Shown here: positions 42,367 through 53,500 of the stretch, piece after piece
Numbering within the stretch: position 1 is the first letter of the stretch
Layout of the letters: each line of letters starts with the position of its first letter
Assembly: GCA_009838735.1 (NCBI GenBank)
Contig: VXQZ01000041.1
Span: 50,016-114,015, forward strand
Direction of reading: 5' to 3'
DNA from: Chloroflexota bacterium
Lineage (GTDB): Bacteria > Chloroflexota > Dehalococcoidia > Bin125
Length of the DNA stretch: 64,000 nucleotides
The notes under the pieces: generated by a model
Told to the model about the DNA's origin: nothing
The model's database searches: none
Seen by the model: the letters and a program-made list of their open reading frames with translations, nothing else
Translations under genes and position numbers: made by a program

Positions 42367-43901
42367 GCGACACGCAGGTCGAACTCGGCCTGGTGTACCT
42401 GGTTGGCGCCGGGCCCGGTGATCCTGGATTGATCACACTCGCCGGCGCTCAGGCGCTTCGCGACGCTGACGTCGTGCTGCATGACCGTCTCGTCGCAGCG
42501 GAAGTACTCAATCTGGCCGAGAACGCGGATCTCGTCGATGTCGGCAAGGCCCCCGGCGGAGCCGCAGTCTCGCAGCAGCAAATCAACCGGATGATGATCG
42601 ACCACTCCCGCCGTGGACGACGTGTGGTTCGGCTCAAGGGCGGCGACCCGTTCGTGTTCGGTCGCGGCGGCGAAGAGGCATCAGCCCTCGGTGCTGCCGG
42701 CATTCCCGTGCAACTGGTGCCCGGGGTGTCCAGCGCCCACGCGGCGGCAGCCGCGCTCGGGATCGCAGTGACCGACCGCCGGGCCGCATCGGCGGTCACG
42801 GTCGTGACCGGCTCGGAGGGCGACGGAGACGCGCCGCCCATCGATTGGGGCGCGGTCGCGAGGGTCGGCGGCACGATTGTGGTGATGATGGGCTGGCGCG
42901 ACTTCGACGAGATCGCTCGTCGCTTGATAGCGGCAGGAATGCCGGCTGACGCACCCGCGGCCGCGATAGAGCAGGCATGGACCCCATCGCAACGGTCGGT
43001 CTTCGCGCCTCTGAGCCAACTTCGGGCCCGCGCTGCTGATCTCCAACCACCTGTCACCGTAGTCGTCGGTCACGTGACGACGCTGGCCACGCCGGACATC
43101 CGGCGGAACAACATCGGACGGCGCGTACTGGTCACCCGAGCGGCCGCCCAGGCGGAACCGTTGACGCAACGATTGCGGGCTCTCAATGCTCACGTTATCC
43201 AGCTGCCGACAATCGAGATCAGACCGACGCGTGACGAGTCAGTCGATGCGGCCGTTCAGCGCCTGGTTGACGGCAGCTACAACATCGTGGCTGTGACCAG
43301 CGTCAACGGCGTCGGCCTGCTGTGGGATGCGATGAGACAGAAGGGCTACGACGCGAGAGCGCTCAACAACACCCGTGTGGCTGCCATCGGCAGCGAGACG
43401 GCGAAGGCGCTTGCCACTCGTGGCGTGGTTGCTGATCTGGTTCCCGAAACCTTCACCTCGGCCGCCCTGGCGGACGCACTGACCGAGTGGGGCGTCGAGA
43501 ACCGGAGGATTCTGCTCGTCCGGGCCCTTCAAGCAAGCCGTGTGTTGCGCGACCAGCTCCGCGCCGCCGCCGCAGACGTTGATGAGATCGCCCTCTATGA
43601 CATTGTCACGCCGAACGCAGATGTCGATGCATTGGCCGAGTTCAAGCGCGGCGTTGATGTGGTCACATTGACATCGCCGTCAACGGCCCGAGGCCTATGC
43701 GATTTGGCCGGCAAGCTGGTCGACTTAGACTCATTGCATGCGGTGTGCATCGGTCCGGTGACTGCCGAGGCGGCGCGACAGTTGGGCTTCCGAGTCGTCG
43801 CGACTGCCGAAACGCACACCATTGATGGATTGGTCCAGGCGGTCGGGCGCTACCTCGCCGGCCTCGGGCCGCCCGGAGAAGGAACACGGAAACCAGAATG
43901 A
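42363..43901 (+). CDS. cobA-hemD: Uroporphyrinogen-III methyltransferase fused to uroporphyrinogen-III synthase
   Basis: 512 aa, GTG start. Residues about 1-245 are SUMT: VYLVGAGPGDPGLITLAGAQAL, RLKGGDPFVFGRGGEEA and VPGVSSAHAAAAALGI. Residues about 255-500 are HemD: GRRVLVTRAAAQAEPLTQRLRAL, LPTIEIRP, AVTSVNGVGLLWDAM and the closing VCIGPVTAEAARQLGF. It both closes the ring to uroporphyrinogen III and methylates it to precorrin-2, linking heme and siroheme/cobalamin branches. Such fusions occur in several phyla. It overlaps hemB by four bases. Confidence 0.95.
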   Translation: MSDTQVELGLVYLVGAGPGDPGLITLAGAQALRDADVVLHDRLVAAEVLNLAENADLVDVGKAPGGAAVSQQQINRMMIDHSRRGRRVVRLKGGDPFVFGRGGEEASALGAAGIPVQLVPGVSSAHAAAAALGIAVTDRRAASAVTVVTGSEGDGDAPPIDWGAVARVGGTIVVMMGWRDFDEIARRLIAAGMPADAPAAAIEQAWTPSQRSVFAPLSQLRARAADLQPPVTVVVGHVTTLATPDIRRNNIGRRVLVTRAAAQAEPLTQRLRALNAHVIQLPTIEIRPTRDESVDAAVQRLVDGSYNIVAVTSVNGVGLLWDAMRQKGYDARALNNTRVAAIGSETAKALATRGVVADLVPETFTSAALADALTEWGVENRRILLVRALQASRVLRDQLRAAAADVDEIALYDIVTPNADVDALAEFKRGVDVVTLTSPSTARGLCDLAGKLVDLDSLHAVCIGPVTAEAARQLGFRVVATAETHTIDGLVQAVGRYLAGLGPPGEGTRKPE

Positions 43902-44926
43902 CCAGCGCGCAGCAGCCGGCCCTCCTTCATTCCGCAGGCAGCATTCCGACCGAACACCGGATGCGCCGCCTGCGCCGCTCGGACGGCCTGCGCCGCATGG
44001 TGCGCGAGACTCGTCTGTCACCGTCGGATTTCATTTATCCGGTCTTTGTCACCGTGGGACGGGACGTGCGAGAGCCGATTCCCTCAATGCCCGGACAATC
44101 CCGCTTGTCCGTCGACCAGCTCGCACAGGAAGCAGCCGAACTGCGCTCGCTCGATATCCCGGCAATCCTGCTGTTCGGCCTTCCAGAGTCGAAGGACGCC
44201 GAAGGCAGCGGGGCCTGGATTCGCGACGGAATCGTTCAACAGGCGACTCGCGCGCTCAAGGACGCTCAACCCGACCTGATCGTCGTGACCGACGTCTGCC
44301 TCTGCGAATACACCGATCACGGCCATTGCGGCGTGCTGGCCGACGACGGTTCGGTGATCAACGACGCATCTGTCGAACTTCTGGCTCAGACGGCTTTGAG
44401 TCAGGCCGAGGCCGGTGCCGACGTGATCGCGCCATCGGACATGATGGACGGGCGGATCGGCGTCATCAGGCAGGCGCTCGATCAGGGTGGATTCGACGAT
44501 CGCACGCTGCTCGCCTACTCGGCCAAGTTCGCCTCGGCCTTTTACGGTCCATTCCGCGACGCCGCCGACTCGGCCCCGCAGTTTGGAGATCGCCGCGCCT
44601 ACCAGATGGATCCACCCAACGGACGCGAAGCGATGCGCGCGATCGAGCGCGACCTCGCCGAGGGCGCTGACATGGTCATGGTGAAGCCTGCCTTGGCCTA
44701 TCTCGATCTGGTACGCGAGGCGCGCCAGCGATTCGACGTGCCGCTGGCCGCCTACAACGTCAGCGGCGAGTACGCGATGCTCAAAGCGGCGGCCGGCAAC
44801 GGCTGGATCGACGAAGAGCGCGTTGTCCTCGAGACCTTGACCGGCATCAAGCGGGCCGGCGCCGATCTGATTCTGACCTATCACGCCAAGGAGGCCTCGC
44901 GCTGGCTCGCTCGCCAGGGCAGTTGA
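43898..44926 (+). CDS. hemB: Porphobilinogen synthase
   Basis: 342 aa. Zinc-binding TDVCLCEYTDHGHCG, the YSAKFASAFYGPFRDA lysine block and MVMVKPALAYLD with the Schiff-base Lys identify it. It condenses two 5-aminolevulinates. The cysteine-rich active site indicates the zinc-dependent type. It is the last gene of the packed operon, 74 bp before the HAD gene. Upstream steps (hemA, hemL) are not in the window. Confidence 0.95.
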   Translation: MTSAQQPALLHSAGSIPTEHRMRRLRRSDGLRRMVRETRLSPSDFIYPVFVTVGRDVREPIPSMPGQSRLSVDQLAQEAAELRSLDIPAILLFGLPESKDAEGSGAWIRDGIVQQATRALKDAQPDLIVVTDVCLCEYTDHGHCGVLADDGSVINDASVELLAQTALSQAEAGADVIAPSDMMDGRIGVIRQALDQGGFDDRTLLAYSAKFASAFYGPFRDAADSAPQFGDRRAYQMDPPNGREAMRAIERDLAEGADMVMVKPALAYLDLVREARQRFDVPLAAYNVSGEYAMLKAAAGNGWIDEERVVLETLTGIKRAGADLILTYHAKEASRWLARQGS

Positions 44927-45000
44927 GGCGTGGCGCTCCGGGCGGGCACACAGCAACATCGCCCGACGCAGAGTGAAGCCAGCGAACCACAGGGGGTGGC

Positions 45001-45825
45001 ATGACCGAATCGAGCACCGAGACGCCCGCGCAACCGACCAGCGAGCCCGCTCCGCCGGCGGTCGGATCCGAACAGGCCGTCCACACCGTTCGGGCGGTCG
45101 CCTTCGACTGTTACGGCACGCTGTTGCAGCTCGAGGAGCGGCAGTTTGCCTCGTTGATCCAGGACATGCTGCATCGACACGGCGTCGATCACGCCACCGG
45201 CGAGGACGTCTGGGAGGCATGGCTGGAGGCGTCGCGCGAGATGTCGAAACGCGAAGGCCGCAACCCTGAGCGACCGCTGGAAGGTCCTGAGCCACCCTTC
45301 CGGCCCTTCTCGGAGACCTGGCCGTTTTTTTTCGGCGAGGCGTTCAAACATCACTCGGTCGAGACGATTCCGCCGACCACGGCGTTCCAGCACCTGTGGG
45401 ATGAGCTCTCGGTCGCGCCTGCGTATCCGGAGGTCTCGCACGTGTTCGCCGAGCTCCAGGATCGCGGCTACCGCATCGCGATCGGCAGCAACGCCGACGA
45501 CGACCACCTTGAGCACGCGCTGGAGAAAGCCGGCATCGAGGTCGAGATGGTGCTCTCTTCAGAAGAAGCGCAGTCTTACAAACCGCGCAAGCCCTTCTTC
45601 GATCAGCTCTGCGAGCGGCTCGAACTCGAACCGTGCGAGGTGCTCTACGTCGGCGATAGTCCATGGGCCGACGTCACTGGAGCCAACCACGCCGGTCTGC
45701 CCGTGTATTGGGTCTCCCGCTATCCCGATCCTGACCGCGAACAGATGATGCGGTCACATCCCACCTGGAGCGGCCCGGACCTGACCGGGATTCTCAATGC
45801 GCTTCCCGATCGTGCGCCGGCTTGA
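45001..45825 (+). CDS. HAD-superfamily hydrolase (dehalogenase/phosphatase-like)
   Basis: 274 aa. Motif I is VAFDCYGTLLQLE (nucleophile Asp), motif II lies at RIAIGSNADDDHLEHAL, the Lys is in EEAQSYKPRKPFFDQL, and motif IV is VLYVGDSPWADVTGANHAG. A helical cap of the C1 type fits residues about 55-140. The N-terminal 35 residues are Thr/Pro/Ala-rich and probably disordered. Substrate unknown; a phosphatase is more likely than a dehalogenase. A 166-bp gap separates it from dnaN. Confidence 0.8.
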   Translation: MTESSTETPAQPTSEPAPPAVGSEQAVHTVRAVAFDCYGTLLQLEERQFASLIQDMLHRHGVDHATGEDVWEAWLEASREMSKREGRNPERPLEGPEPPFRPFSETWPFFFGEAFKHHSVETIPPTTAFQHLWDELSVAPAYPEVSHVFAELQDRGYRIAIGSNADDDHLEHALEKAGIEVEMVLSSEEAQSYKPRKPFFDQLCERLELEPCEVLYVGDSPWADVTGANHAGLPVYWVSRYPDPDREQMMRSHPTWSGPDLTGILNALPDRAPA

Positions 45826-45991
45826 CGACGCCTCGGTCGTCGCTACGCCCAGGCGGATATTCCACAGTGTGTCAACCGGCCATCAACAACGTGCCGTTGC
45901 TGTCTCTCCATCAGATACAATATGCACATATCGATAACCTAAGTGATCAATACTTGGGGTTACGTTCGGAAGTCGAATCGGGAGCGGCGCG

Positions 45992-47140
45992 ATGCGTATC
46001 CAGACATCACAGGCGGCTCTGCAGCATGGGCTGAACGTCGTCTCGCGGGCAGTGGCTGCGCGGCATTCACTCGATCAACTAAGACATGTCCACCTCGAGG
46101 CTGACGATGACGGCGTTCGGCTGACCGCGACCGATACCGAGATCGCAATGATTTGCAGCATTGACGCCGTCATCTCCGAGCCGGGCGCCATCACCGTTCC
46201 ACATCGCTTCATCAATGACCTGGTGGCCGCGTTGTCGTCGGCCGAAATCACGATCGAAGTGGCCGAGAATTCCCTTGTCGCCCAGATTCGAGCCTCCGAC
46301 GCCAATGAGTCGTCGATTCACGGGATGTCGTCGACGAGCTACCCCAACATTCCGGGAATCGGCGAGGGCGACTGGATCAAGATCGTTGCCCGCGATTTGC
46401 GCGAGGCGCTGCGCCATGTCGTCTTCGCGGCGGCGACCGATGACGGCCGGCCGGTCCTGACCGGTGTGCATTTCCGCTTCGAGGGCGACAAGATGACCCT
46501 TGCCGCTGCCGACGGCTTCCGGCTTGCCGTCTACGAAATGAACGTTGCCTCGGAACTGGACGATCGGTTGGAAATTACGGTGCCGGCCCGGGCCCTGACC
46601 GAGCTAGAACGGCTCCTGACCGATGATGACTCGGCAGTCGAGATGTACATCCATGCCGACCGTACCTACGTCCGCTTCCACGTGCGCTCGGTGCAGATGA
46701 CCGCGCAGCTGATCCAGGGGAACTATCCGAGTTACGACCAGCTGATTCCCTCCGAGTACCAGACGCGGGCGATCCTGCCCGGCTCGGTTCTCCAGGGAGG
46801 CGTCCGCTCGGCTGCCGTCTTCGCCCGCGAGTCGAGCGGCATCATCCGGCTCATCTTCAGCGGCGAAGGCTCCGACCAGAACATCACCTTGACCGCCCGA
46901 GCCGAAGAACTGGGCAACCACCGCGGCCGTGTCGATGCGGTGATTGAAGGAGAAAACTCGCGGATCGCCTACAACGTGCGTTATCTCCAGGATGTCCTCC
47001 AGATCGCCAGTGGCGCCTCGTCGGCCGAGATTGCGATGGAAACCAGCGGACCGAGCAACCCCGGCGTCTTCCGCGTAGTCGGACGCGACAACTACGTGCA
47101 CGTGCTCATGCCAATGTTTGTGCAGTGGGAAGACGCGTAG
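45992..47140 (+). CDS. dnaN: DNA polymerase III beta subunit (sliding clamp)
   Basis: 382 aa, normal length, three clamp domains: MRIQTSQAALQHGLNVVSRAVAARH, VLTGVHFRFEGDKMTLAAADGFRLAVYEM and the closing DNYVHVLMPMFVQWED. It forms the ring that holds the replicative polymerase on DNA. A GGGAG ribosome site precedes ATG 45992. The gap upstream is AT-rich and contains a TACAAT hexamer (45916-45921) as a possible -10. It is not next to dnaA but leads into addB, addA and holA. Confidence 0.95.
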   Translation: MRIQTSQAALQHGLNVVSRAVAARHSLDQLRHVHLEADDDGVRLTATDTEIAMICSIDAVISEPGAITVPHRFINDLVAALSSAEITIEVAENSLVAQIRASDANESSIHGMSSTSYPNIPGIGEGDWIKIVARDLREALRHVVFAAATDDGRPVLTGVHFRFEGDKMTLAAADGFRLAVYEMNVASELDDRLEITVPARALTELERLLTDDDSAVEMYIHADRTYVRFHVRSVQMTAQLIQGNYPSYDQLIPSEYQTRAILPGSVLQGGVRSAAVFARESSGIIRLIFSGEGSDQNITLTARAEELGNHRGRVDAVIEGENSRIAYNVRYLQDVLQIASGASSAEIAMETSGPSNPGVFRVVGRDNYVHVLMPMFVQWEDA

Positions 47141-47167
47141 CTCGGCGCACATGCGCCCGGGTGCATC

Positions 47168-47428
47168 GTGGCTGAATGGGAAATCAAGGCAGTCGGACGC
47201 GACCGCGTCGGCAACTCGCTCACATTCTGTGGCGACGAACCGTTCAACTGGAAGGTCTGGATTCTCGACCTGGTCGACGATATTGAAGGCAGTCGCCACA
47301 GTTATTTCGTCAGTGGCCGCCGCGGCGAACGAGTCGAGGTGATCGTGGCGGTCGAGGCGCACGGCAAGATCGTGCGCACACATCCGGACGCTGGAGACGA
47401 CCTGCTGGCGCAGTTGCCTCGCTGTTAG
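47168..47428 (+). CDS. Small hypothetical protein, 86 aa
   Basis: GTG start, 27 bp after dnaN and 17 bp before addB, same strand. Alternating strands (EWEIKAVGRDRVGN, HSYFVSGRRGERVEVIVAV) suggest a small beta-rich fold, and it ends QLPRC. I recognise no family. Its conserved spacing between replication and recombination genes would suggest a small DNA-metabolism factor, but that is speculative. Confidence 0.55.
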   Translation: MAEWEIKAVGRDRVGNSLTFCGDEPFNWKVWILDLVDDIEGSRHSYFVSGRRGERVEVIVAVEAHGKIVRTHPDAGDDLLAQLPRC

Positions 47429-47445
47429 ATGAGAGCCGCAACGGC

Positions 47446-50400
47446 ATGTCTCTGACGGTTTCCGCTCATTCCTACGGCCGCGACGCGGAACGCGCCCTCA
47501 TCGAAGCCATCGACCGGTTGAAGACAGAGTCCGGTCGGCCTGATCCGCTCGCGCCGGTCACCGTAATCGTTCCCACGTCGCTTGCCGGTTATCACATCCG
47601 ACGCCTTCTCGGTCGTCGTCCTGGCGGCGTTGTCAACGTCCAGGTCAAGCCCTTGCGAGCGTTGCTTGAGTTGATTGGCTCCGCGTCACTGGCCAATTCG
47701 GGACGCCGGCCGATGCCGGAAGCCCTTCGGGCCGAAACGATTCGCGAAGTTGCCCGCGCCGGCCCTCCGGCCTTTGGCGACGTACCGATCGATGGGCCGC
47801 TGCTGCAACACCTGGTGCAGCGATTCGACGAGTTCGATGAGCTTGATCGGTCGCAGCTCGACGTCATCGCGGCGCAATCCGGGCTGCCGGCTTATCTGGC
47901 GGGACTGTACGACGCCTTTCTGGAACGGACTCGGGACTTCTACACGAATCGCGATCTGGCAAACTCGGCGACCCAGGCGCTGGGACGAGAACTCGTCGTG
48001 CTACGCGATATCGGTTCGGTCGTTGTCTATCTGCCTGGCCAACTCAACCCCTCTCAACAAGAATTCCTGAAAGAACTGGCGGTTCAAACCAGGGTCGAGA
48101 TGCTCATCGGCCTGACCGGAGACCGAGAGACGGTCGACGAACACTCCTTGGCAGCCTGGAATCACGATGCCGTCTCCGAACCGGGAGAGGTTCCGTCGGC
48201 TCAACGGATCGTGCAGTCTCCAGATGCGGAAGAAGAGGTCCGTTCGGCGATTCGCGAGATCGCAGCATCACTCATTGCCGCAGAGCCGACGCCGTTACAT
48301 CGGACGGCAATCCTCTACCGCCAGAACGTGCCGTACCACCGAGTCTGTGCCGAACAGCTCGACGCTGCTGGTATCACCTGGAACGGACGCAATGCCCAAA
48401 CATTGGGGCAGTCGATTGCCGGGCGGACATTGAGCGGGCTGATTGGGCTCATGTCAGAGCCGACGCTGAGTTGGGCAAATGACGTCGCGCCCTGGTTGGC
48501 TGCAGCGCCGGTGCGCGATCTCAACGGTGAACTGGCCCCGGTGGCGCGCTGGAATCAACTCGCGCGCCGGGCGAATCTCCATCGCCATCCCCAGGATTGG
48601 CAAGTCCGGCTCAGTCGGTATCGCGCCACCTGCGAGGTCGACCTGGAGCGCCTCAGGCGCGTCGGCGACGAGACGAAGCCGGGACGATTGCCCTGGGTCG
48701 AAGCAGAGATCCGGGAGCTGGAAGACCTCTCCGACTTCGCCGCACAGCTGGCGCGGTTCGCAGTGGAGACCCCGGAGCGCGCCAGTTGGTCGACATATGC
48801 CAGCCGCGTGCAAGGCCAGTTGCGGCTCTTGCTTGGTGATCGCAGCGGGTTTGCCGTCCAGATGTCGGACGAAGATGATGTCGAACTTGCGCGCTGGGAC
48901 GATGTCCAGCAGCTCTTGACCGAGCTCTCCTGGCTCGACGATCTCGAGGACGCGACGCCGGATCGATTCGCATCAGCCGCTCGACGAGGATTGCAACGGC
49001 CGACCGGTCACCATCGTCGATTCGGGGACGGTGTGTATGTCGGGCCGTTGAGTTCTGCCGTCGGATTGCAGTGGGACGTCGTGTACATCCTCGGCGCTGC
49101 CGAGAAGTCGCTGCCGCAGCCACGTTCTGACGATCCACTGCTTTCAGAGCGACTCCGCGTCAGCGCGGCGTTGCCTGTCGCCGCCGACCAGTTGCGCCGT
49201 GAGCGGGCCGATTACCTCATCGCGCTGCACTCAGCCGATCGGCGAGTGCTCAGCTATCCGCGAGCAGACATGCGGGCGCAACAGGCGAGGTTGCCGGGCA
49301 GATGGCTGCTGGAGTCGGCGACGGAGTTGAACGCCGGCGAACGCATCTACGCCTCCAAGATCGATCGGGCGCCTTCCCGTGTAGTGTCCGCTATTCCCTC
49401 GTTCGAGGGCGCGCTGCTCGGATCGGAGACGCCGGCCGACCTTCACGAGTTCGACCTGAGGCGCATTCGCCTTGCTCCACAACCGTTGAATCACTACCTC
49501 GCCCGCGAAATCCAATCGCTCGGTCGGGGGTTGATCCAGCGCCGTGAACGCTGGCGGCCCCTGCTCACGCGATGGGACGGCCTGATAGCCGAGGGCGCCG
49601 CCGCCGCAGTCGGCGTGCCGCATTCTGCCGGAGCGTTGCAGGACTGGGCCACCTGTCCCTATCGCTACTTCCTGGGGCGCGTCCTCCGGATCGAAGAACG
49701 CGACGACGCGCGCGACGAGCTGCAGATCTCAGCCCTCGACAAGGGCTCACTAATGCATGACATTCTGGACCAGTTCTTCCGACAGACTGAATCTCACCCG
49801 AGTCCAGGGGAACGCTGGCCGCGTAGCGAACGCCAACGACTCGAGACGATCGCAATCGAGATGCTCGACGAAGCCAGGCAACGCGGATTGACCGGCCGCG
49901 ATCTGCTCTGGCGCCGGGACCGCCAGGAAATCCTCAACGACCTGGAGACGTTGCTCGCTCGCGACGACGAGCATCGGGCCCGTGAACACACGCGTCAGGT
50001 CGCCAGTGAGCTCGCTTTTGGCCGCTTGCCCGACAGCCAGGCTGAAGTCCAACTCGTCCTGGTCGAAGGAGGTTTGCTTCAGCTCAGAGGCATGATCGAT
50101 CGCGTTGACCAGTCGACGACCGATGGTCGATTCATTGTGATCGACTACAAGACCGGCCGAGAGTTTCCCACCGCGGGCGAACTGAGACAGGACCCGCTGG
50201 TCGGCGGCCGAGTTCTGCAGTTGCCGGTGTACGCGCTGGCGGCCCGTCAGGTCTACGACCTCGATCCGACCGCGACGGTCAGTTCCGCCTACTGGTTCAT
50301 CACCGACCGTGCCGGATTCAAGTACAACCGTGTCGACTGGGATGAGGAACACACGCAGCGATTCGAGCAGGCGGTCAATCTCATCGTCGAGAACATTCGC

Positions 50401-50592
50401 CTGGGTCGGTTCCCGGCCAATCCAGGAGCCGACGATCACCGCGAACGCACATCAAACTGCCGGTTCTGCAGCTTCGACCCGGTCTGTCCGGTCGACCGGT
50501 CGGCCCGCTGGAAACAGAACCGGCAGGATCCTCGCCTGGCCGACTACATGGCGTTCAGGGGTGAGGCGTCCGAAGAGACGGATGGCGCATGA
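47446..50592 (+). CDS. addB: AddB/RexB-like helicase-nuclease subunit
   Basis: 1048 aa. N-terminal helicase-like region lacks a canonical Walker A (IVPTSLAGYHIRRLLG instead), as in RexB. A C-terminal RecB-like nuclease has VIDYKTGREF. The iron-sulfur set is complete: Cys737 (TCPYRYFLGRVL), then Cys1005, Cys1008 and Cys1014 (CRFCSFDPVC), the C...C-x2-C-x5-C pattern of AddB. With AddA it resects double-strand breaks for RecA. It overlaps addA by four bases. Confidence 0.85.
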   Translation: MSLTVSAHSYGRDAERALIEAIDRLKTESGRPDPLAPVTVIVPTSLAGYHIRRLLGRRPGGVVNVQVKPLRALLELIGSASLANSGRRPMPEALRAETIREVARAGPPAFGDVPIDGPLLQHLVQRFDEFDELDRSQLDVIAAQSGLPAYLAGLYDAFLERTRDFYTNRDLANSATQALGRELVVLRDIGSVVVYLPGQLNPSQQEFLKELAVQTRVEMLIGLTGDRETVDEHSLAAWNHDAVSEPGEVPSAQRIVQSPDAEEEVRSAIREIAASLIAAEPTPLHRTAILYRQNVPYHRVCAEQLDAAGITWNGRNAQTLGQSIAGRTLSGLIGLMSEPTLSWANDVAPWLAAAPVRDLNGELAPVARWNQLARRANLHRHPQDWQVRLSRYRATCEVDLERLRRVGDETKPGRLPWVEAEIRELEDLSDFAAQLARFAVETPERASWSTYASRVQGQLRLLLGDRSGFAVQMSDEDDVELARWDDVQQLLTELSWLDDLEDATPDRFASAARRGLQRPTGHHRRFGDGVYVGPLSSAVGLQWDVVYILGAAEKSLPQPRSDDPLLSERLRVSAALPVAADQLRRERADYLIALHSADRRVLSYPRADMRAQQARLPGRWLLESATELNAGERIYASKIDRAPSRVVSAIPSFEGALLGSETPADLHEFDLRRIRLAPQPLNHYLAREIQSLGRGLIQRRERWRPLLTRWDGLIAEGAAAAVGVPHSAGALQDWATCPYRYFLGRVLRIEERDDARDELQISALDKGSLMHDILDQFFRQTESHPSPGERWPRSERQRLETIAIEMLDEARQRGLTGRDLLWRRDRQEILNDLETLLARDDEHRAREHTRQVASELAFGRLPDSQAEVQLVLVEGGLLQLRGMIDRVDQSTTDGRFIVIDYKTGREFPTAGELRQDPLVGGRVLQLPVYALAARQVYDLDPTATVSSAYWFITDRAGFKYNRVDWDEEHTQRFEQAVNLIVENIRLGRFPANPGADDHRERTSNCRFCSFDPVCPVDRSARWKQNRQDPRLADYMAFRGEASEETDGA

Positions 50593-53500
50593 GCCTCGCC
50601 GATCAGCAGGCCAGGGATCGAATTGAACACAGCCTCGGCGAGACCCTGTTCGTCGAAGCTGGGGCCGGTACGGGCAAGACTCATCAGCTGGTCCAGCGAA
50701 TCGTGAACCTGATCGCCACTGGGGTGGTCCAGGCGAATGAGATCGCCGCAATCACATTTACCGAGAAGGCGGCAGCGGAACTCTACGATCGCGTGCTGGA
50801 AGAGCTGGATCAGCAGCGGCAGTCAACGACCGATCCGGCCCGCTCCGCGCTGTTTGCCGCCGCCGCCGAACAGCTGGACCACGCGGCGATCGAGACGCTG
50901 CACGCTTTCGCCGGCCGCATCCTCAGGATGCACCCGGTCGAAGCGGGTCTGCCTCCCGGATTTCGAATCGTCGATGAGTCAGAAGCGCTGCTCTCGTTCA
51001 ATCGCCGCTGGGACGACGCGCTGGACGCGATCCTTGAGGACGAGTCTCTCGCCGAGCCGCTGTTGGCGGCCTTCGATCAGCAGATGACCCTCGAGCATCT
51101 GAGAGAACTGGCCAGAGCCCTGCACTTCGACTGGGACCGAGCCGAATCGCCGTCGGCAGAGATGCAACCGCCGGATCTGCCGCAGAACATCGCCGAGATC
51201 TCTGCGCCGCTGCGGGCTGTGACGTCCCAGTGGTTCAGGTGCACCGACGCGGAGGACAAGCTGGCGCAACACCTGCAGCACATGGACCGGTTCCTCGATC
51301 AGGTACAGGACCTGGCCAGCCAGGATCCCTCGGGCGCTGAGCTCAGACGCGTTCTCCGCGACGCCAACTTCAAAGTCGGCCCGGGCCAGGGCGGACGCGG
51401 CGCGCCGTGGGGCGGCGCCGATCAGGTCAAGGAAATCAAGGACGAACTGAGGGGGCTCGCATATGTTCCCGGCCGTCTATTGGCGGCGGCCTTCGAGCCG
51501 GTGCTCGGGCCGATTCACAATGCCCTGCGTTCCTTCGTGATCGACTATGCCGACGAGCGAAGACGCGCGGGTGAGCTGGAGTTTCAGGATCTCCTGATTC
51601 GCGCCTGCCGAGTCCTGGAATCGAACACAGCTGTCGCCTCAGCCATCCGCGGCCGATTCCGACGCTTGCTGATTGATGAATTCCAGGACAACGATCCATT
51701 GCAGACTCGGATTGTGGACGCGATCACTCAGTCAGAACCAGGCCGAGCGTTCTACGTCGGTGATCCGAAACAGTCGATTTACCGCTTCCGTCGCGCCGAT
51801 ATCCAGCAGTTCAACCAGGTCAAACGCGAACAGAAGAACGGCCTGACGAAGCTGACGCAAAACTTCCGCTCAACCCCGGCGGTCACGGCATTCGTCAACG
51901 CGGTCTTTCGGCCTCTGATGGCCGAGGGCGGCGCCGATCAGGCGGGTTGGGAAGACTTGAATCCTGACCGGCCGCAGATGCCTGAGGTTGCGCAGCCGGT
52001 CACCGTGGTCGGAGAGGAGTACGAGGGTCCGGTGGACAAGACCCGCGTGTTGGAAGCCGACGCGTTGGCGCGAATGATCGCCGATATCACCGCCTCGCAA
52101 TGGCAGGTCTATGACAAGGCGCTCGAAGGATGCCGGGACGCGCGTTTCGCCGACACCGCCGTCCTCGTACCCACCAGAACCGGACTCAGACACGTACTGC
52201 CCGCTCTGGAAGATCGGAACATTCCCTACCGGCTGGAAAGCCGATCGCTGGTCTACGACACCCGCGAGATCCGCGATCTCCTGAATCTTCTCCGCGCCAT
52301 CGATGATCCAACCGACCAGATCGCCCTTGTTGCTGCGCTGCGCTCCCCCGCATTTGCCTGCGCGGACGACGACCTTCATCGCTGGCGACAAGCTCGCGGC
52401 GACTGGGACTACCGCCGACCGATCCCCAGGGGTGTTGCCGAGGACGATCCAGTGGCCGACTCAATGCGCTGGCTCAACGAACTGGCCTCCCGGCGTTGGC
52501 AACTGTCGGTCAGCGAGGTTGTGGGTCTCTGCATCAGAGAACGCCGATTGATGGAGTTGGCCGTGGCGGAACGTCAGCCACGAGAATCCTGGGGCCGTTA
52601 CCGCTTCCTCCATGACCAGGCGCGAGCCTTCTGCGACGGCGGCGGCTCGACGCTCGGCGAGTTCCTCGCCTGGGCTGTACACCAGGCCGAGGCGGACACT
52701 CAGGTGATTGAATCTGTCGTGCCCGAAGAAGATCACGACGCAGTGCGGATCATGACCGTTCACGCGGCCAAAGGCCTCGAATTTCCGATTGTCATATTCA
52801 GCGGACTGAATACCCAGCCACGCAGCGATCCGCCCTGGCTACTGTGGGGCGCGGACGGGCGTCCGCAGGTTCGCCTGGGCGCCGACCTCATGACGCCCGG
52901 TTTTTCCGAGCTCTGGGAGCGCGAAGACAAACTGCAGCGAGACGAGTACGTACGCCGCAACTACGTCGCCGCCACGCGCGCGCGAGATCATCTGATCGTC
53001 AGCCTGTACCGCAAGACCGGCCGGCAGTGCGATGCTCAGCTGTTCGCGGAAGCGCTGCAATCGTCCGCGGCGCCCTGCCGGTTACTGAAACACAACCAGA
53101 TTCCCGAGCCGCCAGCCATTGGGGCGGCGCCGGAACCCGAGCCTGACCAGGAAACCTGGACAGACCGCCAGGAGTGGATCGCTCAACGTGCTGACGCGCT
53201 GCGTCGGCTCTCGGCCCTGCCTCACGAATCAGCGACCGGCGTCGCCAAACTCGCCGCGGGCAAGTCGGCACCGCCTGAGCGACAGCCGAACCACGAGCCG
53301 GACCCGGACTTGCCGCCCTGGCGTCGAGGCCGAGCCGGCACGGCAATCGGACGTGCCACGCACGCGGTGTTGCAGGTCGTTGATCTGCGACATTACGACG
53401 AATCAGAGATCCGCCAGGCGGCCAATGCCCAGGCGGCGGCGGAATCCCTCAGCGGCCCCGCTGCCGATGCGGTGAGACGTCTCGCGATGCGAGCGACCCA

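Noticed and set aside
45826..45991. Replication origin upstream of dnaN
   Set aside because: Only one poor DnaA-box match (TATTCCACA, 45858-45866) and no dnaA; AT-richness alone is not enough.
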